Shown: positions 11,476 to 23,716 of the stretch, in pieces
Layout: every line of letters begins with the position of its first letter
Numbering within the stretch: position 1 is the stretch's first letter
Assembly: GCA_037975125.1 (NCBI GenBank)
Contig: CM075856.1
Location: 5,243,106 to 5,307,105, forward strand
DNA from: Latrodectus hesperus
Lineage: Eukaryota; Arthropoda; Arachnida; Araneae; Theridiidae
Reading direction: 5' to 3'
Length of the DNA: 64,000 nucleotides
Translations under genes and position numbers: made by a program
The notes under the pieces: model-generated
Seen by the model: the letters and a program-made list of their open reading frames with translations, nothing else
Told to the model about the DNA's origin: nothing
The model's database searches: none

Positions 11476-12559
11476 CTATTTATTAGAATTTTAAAACTTC
11501 TACAGTATTTAATTATAATGAACTATTCAACTTTTTAATATTTGGAATTCGAAAAAACACGCGATTTCAAAGCTGAAGTTCGAACGCGATCGTTATGGGT
11601 GGAGTTTTCAGTGTAAACAAAAACAAACCTCAGTTAACCGGAAGCCATCTCAAATACTTCCGATTTTCTTTCTTCCCATTGAAAATCAATGCAATCGCAA
11701 AAATTTTTATTTAAATATTTTTAGGTAATTATTTCTGTTTTCGAAAAAAATCTTTATTTTATCCGTTAAAATCATAATTTTTAATAAGAGTACAATCAGT
11801 GGTGATCTTTTAAATTTTAAAAAAATTTTTTAATTTTTACTTAAATAATCCTGATGGATTACCATATTTTGCGAGGAATCGCTCTTATTAATTGGCGATA
11901 TAAGGATCAATTGTTGATGAATGATGTATCGTAACCCACATTCAAACTCTTGTTATTATTTATCTCAATTGTTTATCATTTTCTTCTCTAATTAATTTTT
12001 AATTTTAAGCATTTATTCCAAAATTTCAGGAAATATATTTGGCGTGCGATTGAACTATAATTCATTTCAAATATTAAGCAAAGTATTATTTATGCTTTCC
12101 TTTATTGCATTATACATTTCATTAAAATTTTCTTGATCATGCTGTAATATATGAATTGGTATCAATAATGAGTAGAACAAAATTGTTATGATGTGTTTAT
12201 TTACTTGTTATTTATTAATATTTTAAACAAATCTTGGTTTTCATTGCAATTAAAATTTAAGTCTTATTTTTAAGAATTGATTTAATATATATTTAATTAA
12301 ATTAAGGATTGTAAATCAGGTTCCATTAGAAATTTGAACATCTTTAATTGCGAAAATAAATTTGTCCCAGCTCGCATATTGCAACCAAGTGCTACGTAAC
12401 AAGAATTAGCTTTATTTGCTTTCTGCATTTCAAAAAAAAATTATAGGATAGTTACTTTTAAATTAATATTTCTCAAAAGCAATGGAAAGTACAGAAAACA
12501 AGCACGATGGTATAAAACAATAATAGAATAGAAAGCAGGAAGTTTCGTGCCGGAAGTTT

Positions 12560-12720
12560 TTTAGATCTCACGGTAGTAGCGCCCTCTACTCTACGCTTTA
12601 CAGAAATTTCCATCCATTGGTTGACATCTATCGCGCGTAGTGACGTAATTTAGGTTGGCGACAGAGCTGTAAAACGCTTGGTGCCAAAATTTGAAATCGC
12701 GCCAATCGCGTACGGGTCTG
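12560..12720. promoter_or_regulatory. CpG-bearing patch within intron
   Basis: CG dinucleotides cluster here (ATCGCGCGTAGTGACG, GAAATCGCGCCAATCGCG) in contrast to neighbouring sequence. This could be promoter-like or part of an unrecognised repeat. No start codon or splice pattern connects it to a gene. Confidence 0.25.
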
Positions 12721-14276
12721 GTAACTTTTACCATTTTTTTATGCAATAAGTGATATAATTTGTAATAGTAAAATTGTAATTATTTTTTTAATTGATTTCA
12801 CTTTAAATTATCAATCTGCAATGTGTGATTTATTTTCTATCCAAGAAAACATTTATGATATTATTCGAGAAAATACATTTTATATCCTTAAACTGAATTC
12901 ACTTAATTAAAAATTTAATAAACTAATAAATTTTATTAAATTAATTTAAATTTATAATGATTTTTCAAATTCTGTAAATACCAAATATATATAATTTGTT
13001 AAACAACTTTTTATCTTCTAATTGAAATACTGTATTAACTTCTCTTTTAAATGAATGCAATTACACACAAATTTTGGGATATTTTTATCAATCTATTATT
13101 TCTTGTTCCTTAGATTTGTGAAGCTTATTTCATGAAAACGGACATTTAGAGGCTTCCGGAGATATATGATGAAAAATCCGGGGGAAAAAATTGGTGTTCC
13201 TCTACCTCATCCCAAATTAAAAGTCCATGCTGTTCCATCCAAGTTTCCGAATTGCCTTGCTTATTTTTCTACAGTAAAAAGCAATAGAGATGAGCCCGAT
13301 TTAAGAAAAATTGTGGAGAAAAATTTTTTTTCGAGAAATGGAAACATTTTTCTTCAGACACAGAAAAGTGAAGCTTTGAGACTCATCCAGCTATGTCTCA
13401 CACCACCAATGCTATTATTGAAATTATTAATTATTGTGCAAAAAAATTAAATTTGAATTTCCTATTGACTGGAAAGTTGCAAACCGATTCTTTAGAAGAA
13501 TGATTTGGACTTTATAAGCAATTAGCTGGTGCTCAATAAAATGTATCGCTTACCCAGATTTACAAAACAGAAAATAAGAGTTCGAAGTTTTATTTCCTCG
13601 ACACTAACATCTCATACACGTGGAAACTTCATTGTAGAAAACTTTGATGATGAAATTCATAATACTTTAATTTTTTAGATACCAATGAAATTATAAATGA
13701 TTTAAATATAGTTATAAACCATAATGACTTAGAAAGCATAAATCATGTGTCCACAATCCTAACCTATATAGCTAGATATTGCACTCATGCTTGTTTAAAA
13801 AAAATTAAATGTGAAAATGTTACAGTTCCCTCATTAAAGAATATGATGAATTAAGCGATGGTAGTGATATTTTAATTCAAAGTATGAATAGAGGGGGATT
13901 GAAGTTTCCTATCAATGAGAAACAGTAAAAATTATAAAAATAAACTATTGTGTAATTGTTAAACTATTGTCACAAGAATTTTGAAAAACAGTTTATGCAA
14001 TGTAAAAATCAGAGGTCCCTTGCATGCAACATAACATTATATAATCTTAGATTGTTAGAAATTTATTTTCAGTTTGATTGTAATAAACATGATGTGTATA
14101 ATATGAAAATTATTGTGTATGCTTCAACGAATACTCTATTAAAAGATTGCTGTAAGAAATTTAATAATGATCTGATTAAAAAAAATGTAATAATACAAAA
14201 AAGAACAGAAAATTGGAAATACTTAAAAAATGATTTTGTGCTATGTATTTGAAATATTGTATATTTCATTGTTTTC

Positions 14277-14282
14277 AATAAA
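14277..14282 (+). terminator. Polyadenylation signal AATAAA
   Basis: AATAAA occurs 25 bases after the stop codon of the P-element-like C-terminus, a natural spacing for its 3' end. Confidence 0.5.
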
Positions 14283-14299
14283 ACATTTTCCATATGTAT

Positions 14300-15059
14300 T
14301 TGCTTGTTTATTTACTGTGTAAAATATTAGATAAAATTTTAAGTTGTTTACATTATCAAAGTATTTTTAAAACATGTTAAGAGGGGGGTCATACATAAAT
14401 ATAAGAAATACTTACGAAAATATGAATTATATATCTTAAATTTAAACCTCCAAAAATTGTTTTTGAAGAAAACATACTTATCTATAAATGTCTATTCATA
14501 CATTGAAATTCACGTTTTTTTTAACATACTCATTACATGTTGAACAGCTTATCAAATAGAAATTTCCATGTACAAATTATTTTAAATTGCTACAAAGATT
14601 ATTTTAAAACATTTTTTTTTTTGAAATTGAAATTAAGAGAATAAAAATCTTTGGACATATTAATTTACTAATAATGAAGAAAATATTAATGAATTTGTAA
14701 AATTCTAAGCAAATGTAAAATTTATTTTCAGAATGTGAAATTTTAAACGATGTAAAAATATTAACTTTTCAAAAATTGTCAAAAAAATTTTAATTTATAA
14801 AAAATTCTTGTAATAAATAAAAAAAAACTCTTGTGAAATTCTAAAATTGACAGGAATAAAAAATGTAAATTATAATCGTAAATTTAATATCTGTAAATTA
14901 GTGATTTTATGTAAAAAGGATAACATTATTACAGTGCAGTGAGCTTATTTTGAAAATAATTTATGTCTTTTGTATAGTAAATTCATTTTCCATTCGTGTA
15001 AAAAAAAGAATTCTCCTTCCTTCACTGTGTTTTTAATAAAAACGAAGTGAAAATCTTTT
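14300..15059. other. AT-rich intergenic DNA
   Basis: No recognisable feature; homopolymer-rich sequence with stops in all frames. Confidence 0.5.
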
Positions 15060-15382
15060 TAAGGCCAAAGGTTTATCCCATCTAAGTGAATAAAAAACTC
15101 CTCGAAGAAGAGTACGGGAATTTCGGTCGGCCTCTCCAGAGTATGACACTTTCTTTCACTGCAATGGCTTTCTATAAAACGTCTACTCTTGGAGGTGTTG
15201 CCTGTGCTGTAAAACGTCTACTCACATTACCATCATCTTGGAACCGTTGCCAAAGCCTGGAGCTGTTACTCTGGGCGATTCTAAGTCCTCGGATATTTCC
15301 AGCTGGGTACGTCCACATTCCAAACGGCCCATAATTCTACCACGTAAACATCATCCAAATGCTTCCTTTGTGCCATAACTAT
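15060..15382 (-). pseudogene. Tc1-like transposase, N-terminal fragment
   Basis: From an ATG at 15382 the minus strand reads MAQRKHLDDVY, then (shifted) RGRIMGRLECGRTQLEISED, then (shifted again) IAQSNSSRLWQRFQDDGNV and SRRFTAQATPPR. This is the paired DNA-binding helix-turn-helix region typical of Tc1 transposases that are abundant in spiders. The part between 15060 and about 15160 is still GC-richer than its surroundings, but I cannot match it. The catalytic domain is absent. Confidence 0.75.
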
Positions 15383-17399
15383 GCGGTTATTGTACTGAAA
15401 GGCTTTAAAGAGCTTGTGAACAATTTTACTTCTTTGCAACCATTCCTTATATACCCCTCTCTTATTAATAAATAGTAATTTAATTTAAAAATTTTAAATT
15501 ATAGTTAAAAAATGAATCTTTAGCATTTTATCTGCTAAAGATATTACTTGTATATTTCTGTAAAAATTTTATCTACCAAACGAATTTCGTTTTCTAAACA
15601 AAAAATAAACATGTTTAATTAAAAAATGAGAAATATTCCATTTTATTTTTAAAGTGTATCAGAAAGTAACTTTTTCGGCTGATTGGAAAATTTTTCTTTT
15701 ACTCTTAAAACTAATTTGTTGCAATATATGGGGCAGAATTATCTATTTTCATTAAATGGTAAAATTTTAGTCATATTTAAAAAACAAATCTTTGGACAAA
15801 ACACACACACATACATAAAACTTTTATATAAATTCAGTAAAAATTTGTTTTCGACTTAGGTTTGTAAATCATTTTTCATATTTATTCACCTTTTAGAATT
15901 TGGCAAATATTAATCACAAAAACGAAATTTCATAGAAAGGAATTAATTTGTTATTTTATTGTTAATTTCTATCTATCTAAATATCAACACAATTTTTACA
16001 AATGAACTCTACATTATTATTAATTATATCGTAACATGAAAATGTGAATAAAATTATTTTAGTATAAGAGGAAACATTTAAGAATAATAATTTAAATGTG
16101 GTCTCATTCCATAAAATAGATTTTAAAATATGTGCAACAATACATATTTTTTTGTGTGTTAAAATGTTTTAAATAAATTATTGGTGTAGTTATATGTACT
16201 GTAAGTATATATATTCATCTGAATACTTTGCAGACGAATACGTGAAATTACTTTTTTTTCTTTTTAGTTTAAAAGAATTTAGATATTTCTTCAATAAATT
16301 TTTTGTACGTCTAATTAGCTTAAAAGAATGAGATAAATACCTTGTAGGGAATATTACCTTACATCTTATAAAATAAAATTTATTTTTAATGTGTACGTGT
16401 TTTTTTTTCTACTCCCTGTAACAACGCATGGATGATAATTTTAATAAAAAAACAAGAAAATAAAATAAAACTAAACTTTATTTTTGAAGCGAAGAAAGTT
16501 CTGAAGGGGTATGGTACATTGTTTAAGATAATATTATATCATGGCATTAGAAATTTTATTGGCAGTTGAGATTTTTTTATTGACGTTCTACACACAGTAA
16601 TTACAACTAACAATCATAATTTTTGAATGAAACAAATTCTGCTTTTATTTAACTTAAGAAAGACATCTTGATATACGTTTCATTTCATTCCGTGCTAACG
16701 TTTTCAATTTTACACCAGGTAAAATATTCAGCAGACCAGCAGAATATGGATTATATATATATATATATAATAACTTTTATCTATGTGTGTAAGTAATGGT
16801 ATACCTAAATTTATAATAAAATGTATTTCTTCATTAACAGAGAAATAGCATATAATAATGATGAGAAAATATATGATCATGTGTCTTTTCAGAGGACATT
16901 TTACTATATTATGAACAAATAATAATAAAGCCTAAAAATATTCTAGAAAAGTTTAAGAAAAATTTATATATACTGTACTTCCTTTTATAAATAAAATTGT
17001 GTAAGTTTAACTTTATTTTGACTAGAAATAACACAATAAAAAATCCCCCAATCCCCCCCCAAAAAAGAAAATTTCATAAGCAAAAATATTAAGTAAAACT
17101 TGAAAGAAAAAATTTTAATATATATTTCTTAGAAGTCTTCACTGGTCAATAGATAATGTATATAACCTACAAAAATTTTTTAAATAAAATGAATGATTAC
17201 GAGTAAAATATTTCCTGTCACATCTCCTGATAAACTTCTTTTATAATTATTATTATTGTAAGAGATGGATAAGTTATGATATCAATTTTACTCTCACTTA
17301 AATAAAAATATTAATTTCCACGTTATCATTTCCTTCAAAACTATACCTGAAGAATCATTTAAACGTGATGATAGCATGCCAATATCATAGATTCACTTT
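15383..17399. other. AT-rich intergenic DNA
   Basis: No coding similarity. It contains a short TA run at 16752-16768 and A/T homopolymers only. Confidence 0.5.
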
Positions 17400-17760
17400 C
17401 AATATAAAGAAGCGTTACGCGGAATGATGAAATGTTATAGACATATTAAAGCATCCCTGTAGAATTCTCGTACGCTGCTCCATAGTAAAGAAAGGCTGTT
17501 TCGCTCACAAGATTTGTTGCAGTCCTTTAGTCTTATTGTTGCGTTTTACTCATGACAAAATACGAGCGGAAAAGTGTCATCACAACGGCCCTTTTGTCCA
17601 AAATATTTGTGTCCAGCTGTAGACAGACCCCAAGCGAAAAGGAAGAATTTTTTTCTTTTATCAAAACTGCACTGTAATGTTTAGAGTAGATAAATGTCTT
17701 CTTGGCATCGAGCGAAATGGGATACAACGGTGGAAATCGAATATAATTACCTCCAAACAT
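17400..17760 (-). other. Unassigned GC-elevated segment with a 75-codon minus-strand frame
   Basis: This stretch is visibly richer in G/C and complex words than its flanks. A minus-strand frame from an ATG at 17760 to 17533 starts MFGGNYIRFPPLYPISLDAK and ends before TGA. I do not recognise it, and no splice sites or partner exons are evident. It may be an eroded transposon, part of a repeat, or a lone exon. Confidence 0.2.
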
Positions 17761-18716
17761 TAAGAAAATGCATAAGCTTTTAGTTTTCTTGTTTTGTTCG
17801 TAACATTTCTTCCAACGTCAAAATTTAACTCTCAAATTTTTTTAACAAACAGCATTACTTCGTTGAAAAGGATAGACCTCGTCAAAAACGATACTTAATT
17901 TCTGATATTAGAAAAATGTTAAAGTTTTATTTTCTGTCTACTATGTTTTCTTCGTATTTGATAACTTAATGCAATTTTTTGCCATATAAATATTTATTAA
18001 CATACAGGTATAGTTTTGAAAATTTAAAATCAAATTGTTTATTTCACTAATTCTTTAAAATATATTTGAAAGAAAAAGAAAATAATGCCATTGCATGAAC
18101 AGTATATTCAGAATAAATCATAGTAAGATTAAGCTTTTATTTTGATAAGAAACAATCTTTTTATATATATAAACTAAGCACCCATAATTTATAGTAATAA
18201 ATTGAATTAATGAAAAATTTGAAAAAGAAGCTTTGGAGGAAACAATTTAATATAGTAATAAGTTTACACATTTTGTGACTAAGAATATTTCTCATTTCAT
18301 TATAAATATATATAATTAGATAACTTTATTTAAATTTGCGTTTTAAAAGAAATTTGTTTTAATTTCTCATTTAAAACTATCCAAAATGGTTTTGTAGTCT
18401 GAAAAAGTGTTTGCATTGATAATACAATGACATCATTTAATTTTCTACATTGATAGTAGATGAAGATTTAGTTACGAGTATTCTAAATTTTGATTGATTT
18501 TGTAGTTTCAAAATGAAAATCATATTTACAGCATTGTTTTTTTTTAAAGTTTTTTTATAAAAAATTAATTTTAGTTTATGAATATAAATTAAGAAATTAT
18601 TTTTTTAATGCGTAGTACGTTCAACCTCTAATGATCAACAATTTGTAGTTGCATTAATAAAATAATGCACCTTCAATAAAGAATACAATGTTTTAATTAT
18701 TTCAGTTGATTAATCC
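17761..18716. other. AT-rich intergenic DNA
   Basis: Nothing recognised. Confidence 0.5.
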
Positions 18717-18890
18717 CATAAATCGTCTCAGGTTCAGTGAAGAATTTTGTTTAAAATTTGTTTGTAGTGGCAACATAGTTTGTGCTTTCACCTCAAATCG
18801 AATTCATTCCCCCATAGCATTTGTTAAGAGTACAAAAGCCACTAATTCACGATGAGACGTATATCCGCTTTTTCCTTGATCACCTCAGAA
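18717..18890 (-). repeat. Dispersed ~170-bp repeat, copy 2
   Basis: The reverse complement aligns with 7334-7505 from end to end, including GTCTCATCGTGAATTAGTGGC, AAACTATGTTGCCACTAC and CTTCACTGAACCTGAGACG. Divergence is roughly a quarter of positions by eye. No coding frame; non-autonomous. Confidence 0.6.
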
Positions 18891-19973
18891 TAGTATCATT
18901 TTGACGATTTATTTAAAGTGTGGATGTCCATTAGCCTGTTATTGGAAGAAATCATCACATGTTTATAATTTACTTTGTGAATGTTCTGCTAAGAAAATTT
19001 TGTCTTTGTTGCAAAATTTGTTACCAAATTCAATATGAAATCATTTTTTAAATATATATTCTTTATTAACAAAACTTAATGTACAATTAGAAACAGAAAT
19101 GATTCCATTTGAACCATTTCCTAAAAAACATTTAAATTCTGAATGAAAATTACAATTGTATCCAACAAGGATATAACCACATTATTTCCTGGTTAATTAA
19201 AATAGACTTCTTTAAATTATAAAAAACTGAATGTGTGAATGCACACTTTAGAATATATGAAAATTTTTTCACTAATATGTGTTCAGGCAAAATTAAAAGA
19301 AAGATTTTTTAATCTATTCTTTTTATAATTTTAGAATTTATTCCATAACATAAAAAGTATTTTGTTGATTTAAAAAAATACTTGCAATAATTCAAATTAA
19401 AAAACCTGTCTAATTTACTAATTGATTAATATAACTATTTGAAGTCATTGCAATTTTATTTGGGAAATTAATGGAAAACTATTTTTTTCACTATAAAAAT
19501 GATAAAAGTAACTGAATTCGAGCAATGATTAATTATTTTGTCAAAGAGATTTTTTTATTTTTAAAATTATAAAAAGGAAATTATTAATTGAGCGGTTTTC
19601 GAAAAGTAGAAACTGAATCTCTTTCTGTTGTCCATTAACTTTTTGAATCAGCTGCATGCTTAAACTTAGATCGATGTTTCAATTATTTAATATTAACGAA
19701 TGGAATTTAACAATTTATATAAAAAATATATGCTAATAATTTTGATTTGTTTGAAGTTTTATAATAGATATATTTGTACATGTAGTAACTTTTATAAGCA
19801 ATGGTCCACTAGCGAAATAGTATTTAATGAAATTTATTGGAGCATTATTAGTTAAGCGTTTTTTAGTTTGTTTTCTAATGTTATTTAAATTATTAATTAA
19901 ATTGTTATTTAAATTATGATTAATGTAATTCAAATGAGGGCCACAATTTAATATAATAAACTAGACTCCCAAA
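18891..19973. other. AT-rich intergenic DNA
   Basis: No coding match. The minus-strand frame at 19733-19933 is low-complexity Asn/Ile-rich translation of A/T-rich DNA and not a gene. Confidence 0.5.
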
Positions 19974-20033
19974 CGATGCTTTTTGACGTAATTATGATTT
20001 TAATTTGAATCATAATCACGCCAAAAAGCATCG
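19974..20033. repeat. Long hairpin: 26-bp arms, 8-base loop
   Basis: CGATGCTTTTTGACGTAATT and six more bases (19974-19999) face their near-perfect reverse complement at 20008-20033. Only two positions differ, and on minus-strand RNA both would be G-U wobbles. A further partial copy of the arm (GCATCGTCAAAAAGCA) follows at 20028-20043. It lies just upstream of a LINE fragment. Possibly a foldback/MITE remnant or small-RNA precursor. Confidence 0.75.
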
Positions 20034-20089
20034 TCAAAAAGCACCTGATTTTAATTTGAATCGTAGCTTGAAGACTCAGAGGTTTTATT

Positions 20090-20945
20090 CAATGTGTCCG
20101 TGCTATTGAACGATATCAAATTATTAATGATTTGCCAATGAATTGCTTACCCTTCCTTGCCACTTCCATTACATGAATCTTAATGTAAGGTTGGGTCTTA
20201 CTCAGAAAATTAGAAAGTCGAATCTCGCTCCCGAAATTATTCAGGCGATTGCTTTAGCGACCACCCATAACCGTTATCTACCTGATTATTGGCTGCACGT
20301 TTACACGGATGGTTCACTTTCTGATTTTTCTCAAGGCGCCGGTGCTGGCATATTTAGTGGACTTTTCTGTTTTCGTCCTCCGGTTGGTACTTTCTCGACT
20401 CACTTTGATGGTGAGATGGAAGCAATTCTCATTGCACTTGAACAACTCTCTCTACGACAAAACTCCTTTGAAAGAGCCGTTACCCTTTCGGACTCTATTT
20501 CTGCGCTTTCTACTAATAAAGAGGTTAAGAACCAAAGAGTCCTCAATTGCAGGACTTTGCTTGAGAGATTCTATAATAAAGTGTCCATCTAGTGGATACT
20601 CTCCCACTGTGGCATTCAGGGAAACGAGAGAACTGCTCTTGCCACCTTAATTCTGCAGATACCCCTTGCGAAACTGCGATTTCATTCCTCTAAACTTGAA
20701 ATTTCTAGAATCAGTAGGCACTTTCGCCGCGATACTACCTTACACCTTTCGAATGGCAAACCTTGGACTGTACTCCACACACTATTCCCGACTTCCCTCG
20801 AGCGACTGCAGTGGCTGCATTTAGAATGCTCATTTCAACATTGTGGACTCCCCTGCCTGTTCTCTTTGGATGTCACATTTGGACGAGTGCTCTGTACTAT
20901 CTGTTTTTGCTTGTGTTCCAAGATATTGGAGAGCCCGTTGTCTAA
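20090..20945 (+). pseudogene. Non-LTR retrotransposon pol 3' fragment (RNase H and C-terminal zinc finger)
   Basis: Frame 20143-20592 carries an RNase H fold: LHVYTDGSLSDFSQGAGAG (first Asp), FDGEMEAILIALEQLSL (Glu), AVTLSDSISALST (Asp). After a stop it continues in other frames with LSHCGIQGNERTALA, the position of the last acidic residue. Then ATAVAAFRMLI and a Cys-containing tail with PRYWRAR match the C-terminal zinc-knuckle region of jockey/I-type pol proteins. Reverse transcriptase is absent upstream, consistent with 5' truncation at insertion. Broken by one stop and several shifts. Confidence 0.78.
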
Positions 20946-21820
20946 TAGCCTAGCGGCCAAACGACAAGCATTTGCAAATAAATATTTAAATTATTACATA
21001 TTAAATGCATTATATTTGGTTAATTAAAAATTACATTTTATATATTGTAATAAAAATATTGAAATTTCAAAAAATTAATTTTCTTTAAAATATATTAAAT
21101 TAATTTGTTTTGTCATATAAAAATTAGTATACATATATTGTTCTTTTACTTCAATATAAATGTACACAAATTCTGATTTTTAATTGTTTATATATGTTTT
21201 AACTAATTTTAATTTCTCAGGATCTTTAAATTTCATCAAATTTTTGGTCATGAAAAATTATAAAATCCTCAATATATCTAAAGGCAAAAGACATCTGAAT
21301 ATAATATATAATTTTTAATAACATTACAGTCACAGCATTGCTAGAAAACTTGAGAATTCTGATCTTTGAGGATTACCCTTAACCTGTATGCATAATATAT
21401 CTGCACAAATATTAAAAATAGAGTATCATCAAATAGCTTCCTAATAGTTTTAATTAATGTCAAATAAAGACCCATTTTCACAAAAACAAAACATTAATTC
21501 AACAAAAAGTTTATCTATTGGAAAATTAGTAAAAAGAACCTTAAGATCATATGCACAAATTCAATTTATCGGTAGTCATAAAATTATTTGTTTCTTATTA
21601 TTAATTATGCAATTTAAAATTAATTATTGGTATCTTATTAACTATCCATGTATTCTTTGATTTTAGAGTATTCTTTTAATATATTTAAATAAAATGAAAT
21701 ATTTATATAAGTATCACAACCACAGGTACTGTATTCCAATTTTACTGGATTCTAATGAAATTTTGAATTTGATAGATATAAAGAATATTAAGTCAATATT
21801 TTTAATTTTAAGTTTTTTAG

Positions 21821-21893
<73 letters not shown>

Positions 21894-22189
21894 AAATAGT
21901 TTTTTTAGCGGAATAATTTATTTTAGAGGCTTTTTGAATTTGATATTTCTTCATTTAAAGTTACAAGCTGAATTTTTTTTATAAAAAAGTGCATAATAGT
22001 TTGAGGCTTTATCAACTGAAAAATTTAAAATTGTTTTTGAATCTCATAAAATTTGTAAGATATTTTAAATTTCAAAATTCTTCTTAAATTTTTTATAATA
22101 GTACCACTTTTATTGTAAAAATATTTAATTGAAATCGAGTATGAATTAGAAATTTTAAACATGATTTTGGCTTTCGGATTTTCTCTCTT
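20946..22189. other. AT-rich intergenic DNA
   Basis: Contains only the TA microsatellite at 21821-21890 and low-complexity frames. The 21457-21660 and 21694-21984 frames are A/T-rich translation without similarity. Confidence 0.5.
21821..21890. repeat. (TA)n microsatellite
   Basis: Pure TA run of about 70 bases. Confidence 0.95.
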
Positions 22190-22449
22190 GGGGAAAATAT
22201 TTATTGGACTTGTGCTCTTTAGAAGACCTCTGCTGAATAGAAATGGAAATCTCTTCTCCCTCTCCTCTGGGAGACGGGACCCCTGAAGACTTGAACACAG
22301 GCGCCTGTCGTCAGTTCGATGGCATGCCCTTTTCAGGGCGGTCGGTTAACAATGGTGCAGGGAAATTGGAATCTGGAATTGGAATTAAGGCGATAAGCGA
22401 CAAGATCCGTTAAACAACTGATTATATTCAAAAAATTAGCAATTCGGAA

Positions 22450-23716
22450 ATGACTGAAAAGGACATTGATTTACTCAAATTTCACAGTTTAGCGCTAACA
22501 AAACTAACAGACATGCTAGCCAACTATCATAAGCAAAAAGAAATGCAACCGTTTAACGATAAACCGCTAATAAGCGTTAAAGCTCCGCCTCCTTTCGCTG
22601 TGACCACACAAAACAGATATGAAGCTCTTAGTGACAGCAAGGATGTTGACCTCGTCTCTGACCAGGAAGACATCCCAACACTACCAACCACAAAGAATAC
22701 CAAGGTTAAAACTACCTCCACTAAAAGGAAAATTGAAGAATTTATTAATATATCTAACAAAAAAGTTAATGAAAAAACTGAATCAAAAAATAATGAAAAT
22801 GATCAAGGATTTCAACCAGCCAAAAGAAATAACAGAATTCCTTCTATCATCATAAAGGACAAAAATATCAATTGGGAACAAATTCAAGAAGTTTTTAAAA
22901 ATAATAACATTACCGGCTACATTGGAAAATTAACTGGAACTGAAATACTAAAAATCAAAGTTGAAAGTGCTGAAAATCATAGGAAAATAACCAAACTGCT
23001 AGATGACGCCAACGCCTCCTACCACACATTTATATTGCCTGAGGATAAAAACCTTAAAATAGTCAGAGATTTACCACCTATTTACACACCTGAAGAAATT
23101 TCCCAGGAACTCATCCTAGAAGGATTTAATATAATTAATATAACTCAAATGTCCAAAAAAGTTGATGGAGTTAAATTAATTTGCCCTTATTTATTGTCAC
23201 TCTACCCAAAAATGACAAATCTATAATATCTCACATCTTTTTAACCTGGTGGTCAAAATTGAATCTTACAAAGGCCGTAAAGGAGTAACACAGTGCTTCA
23301 GATGCCAGGGGTTCTACCATGCCCAAACTTCCTGCCATCACGCAGTTAAATGTGCTGGTGATCATCACCACTCAGAATGCAAAAAAGACATGTGGAGAAG
23401 CTCATCCTACCAGCTATAGGGGCTGTGATAAATTTCCAAAATCAAAATACCTCAACAATAACAAAGTCGAGGCCATCAAAAGCAAGATTATTCCAAGCAC
23501 TAATCCACACCTATCTTATGCATTAGTCCACAAGAATGAAACCATTAGTAAAAACAAAGGAACTATAAATGAAGCAAAAAATATTTTTTCTGAATTACAA
23601 AATCTAATCTCTTATATCAAAAACTCAATATAATAATAACAGATCTTATTAATCAGCTCAAACAATTCAATGCAGCAATGGCTGCACAACAGACAGCAAC
23701 CAACAATGACAATTAA
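22450..23716 (+). pseudogene. LINE ORF1: gag-like nucleic-acid-binding protein
   Basis: RNA-binding protein of the retrotransposon particle. Starts at ATG 22450 (MTEKDIDLLKFHSLAL). The N-terminal ~150 residues are Lys/Asn-rich and low complexity. They are followed by a PRE_C2HC-like domain (YHTFILPEDKNLKIVRDLPP ... SQELILEGFNIINITQM), then CCHC knuckles in a second frame: VTQCFRCQGFYHAQTSCH and KCAGDHHHSECKK, and TCGEAHPTSYRGCDKFPKS in a third. The true C-terminus (QLKQFNAAMAAQQ) overlaps ORF2 and ends at 23716. The three frame changes (about 23188, 23388 and 23630) are each one base; the first two sit in homopolymers. Confidence 0.85.

Larger units (their letters stand above)
10136..13113 (+). 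other. Intron inside THAP domain
   Basis: Bounded by GTAAGT at 10136 and a CCTTAG acceptor ending at 13113; splicing joins NSR to ICEAYF exactly where THAP domains continue. Besides the tandem array at 11044-11475 it holds two CpG-bearing patches (10660-10830 and 12560-12720) in otherwise A/T-rich DNA. No second gene recognised in it. Confidence 0.65.
9984..14252 (+). pseudogene. P-element/THAP9-like transposase, internally deleted
   Basis: Exon 1 (9984-10135) encodes the first half of a THAP zinc finger: MPYKCSVDNC, then after a one-base loss in an A-run SIFRFPKEEEMLNKWLKI, ending NSR at an AGG|GTAAGT donor. Exon 2 begins after an acceptor at 13113 (ICEAYF; the zinc-binding His of CxxH reads Tyr) and ends the domain with HAVPSKFPNC. 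The intron (10136-13113) is phase 0. From about 13395 P-element C-terminal motifs follow: LLTGKLQTDSLEE-stop-FGLYKQLAG (about 13463-13530), IARYCTHACLKKIKC, SMNRGGLKFP (about 13885) and FEKQFMQCKNQRSL through to the stop at 14252. The catalytic RNase H-like core is missing. The late part carries true stop codons as well as shifts, so it is inactive. Confidence 0.8.

Noticed and set aside
14069..14293. Minus-strand frame opposite the P-element C-terminus
   Set aside because: Shadow of the plus-strand frame 13956-14252, which carries family motifs.
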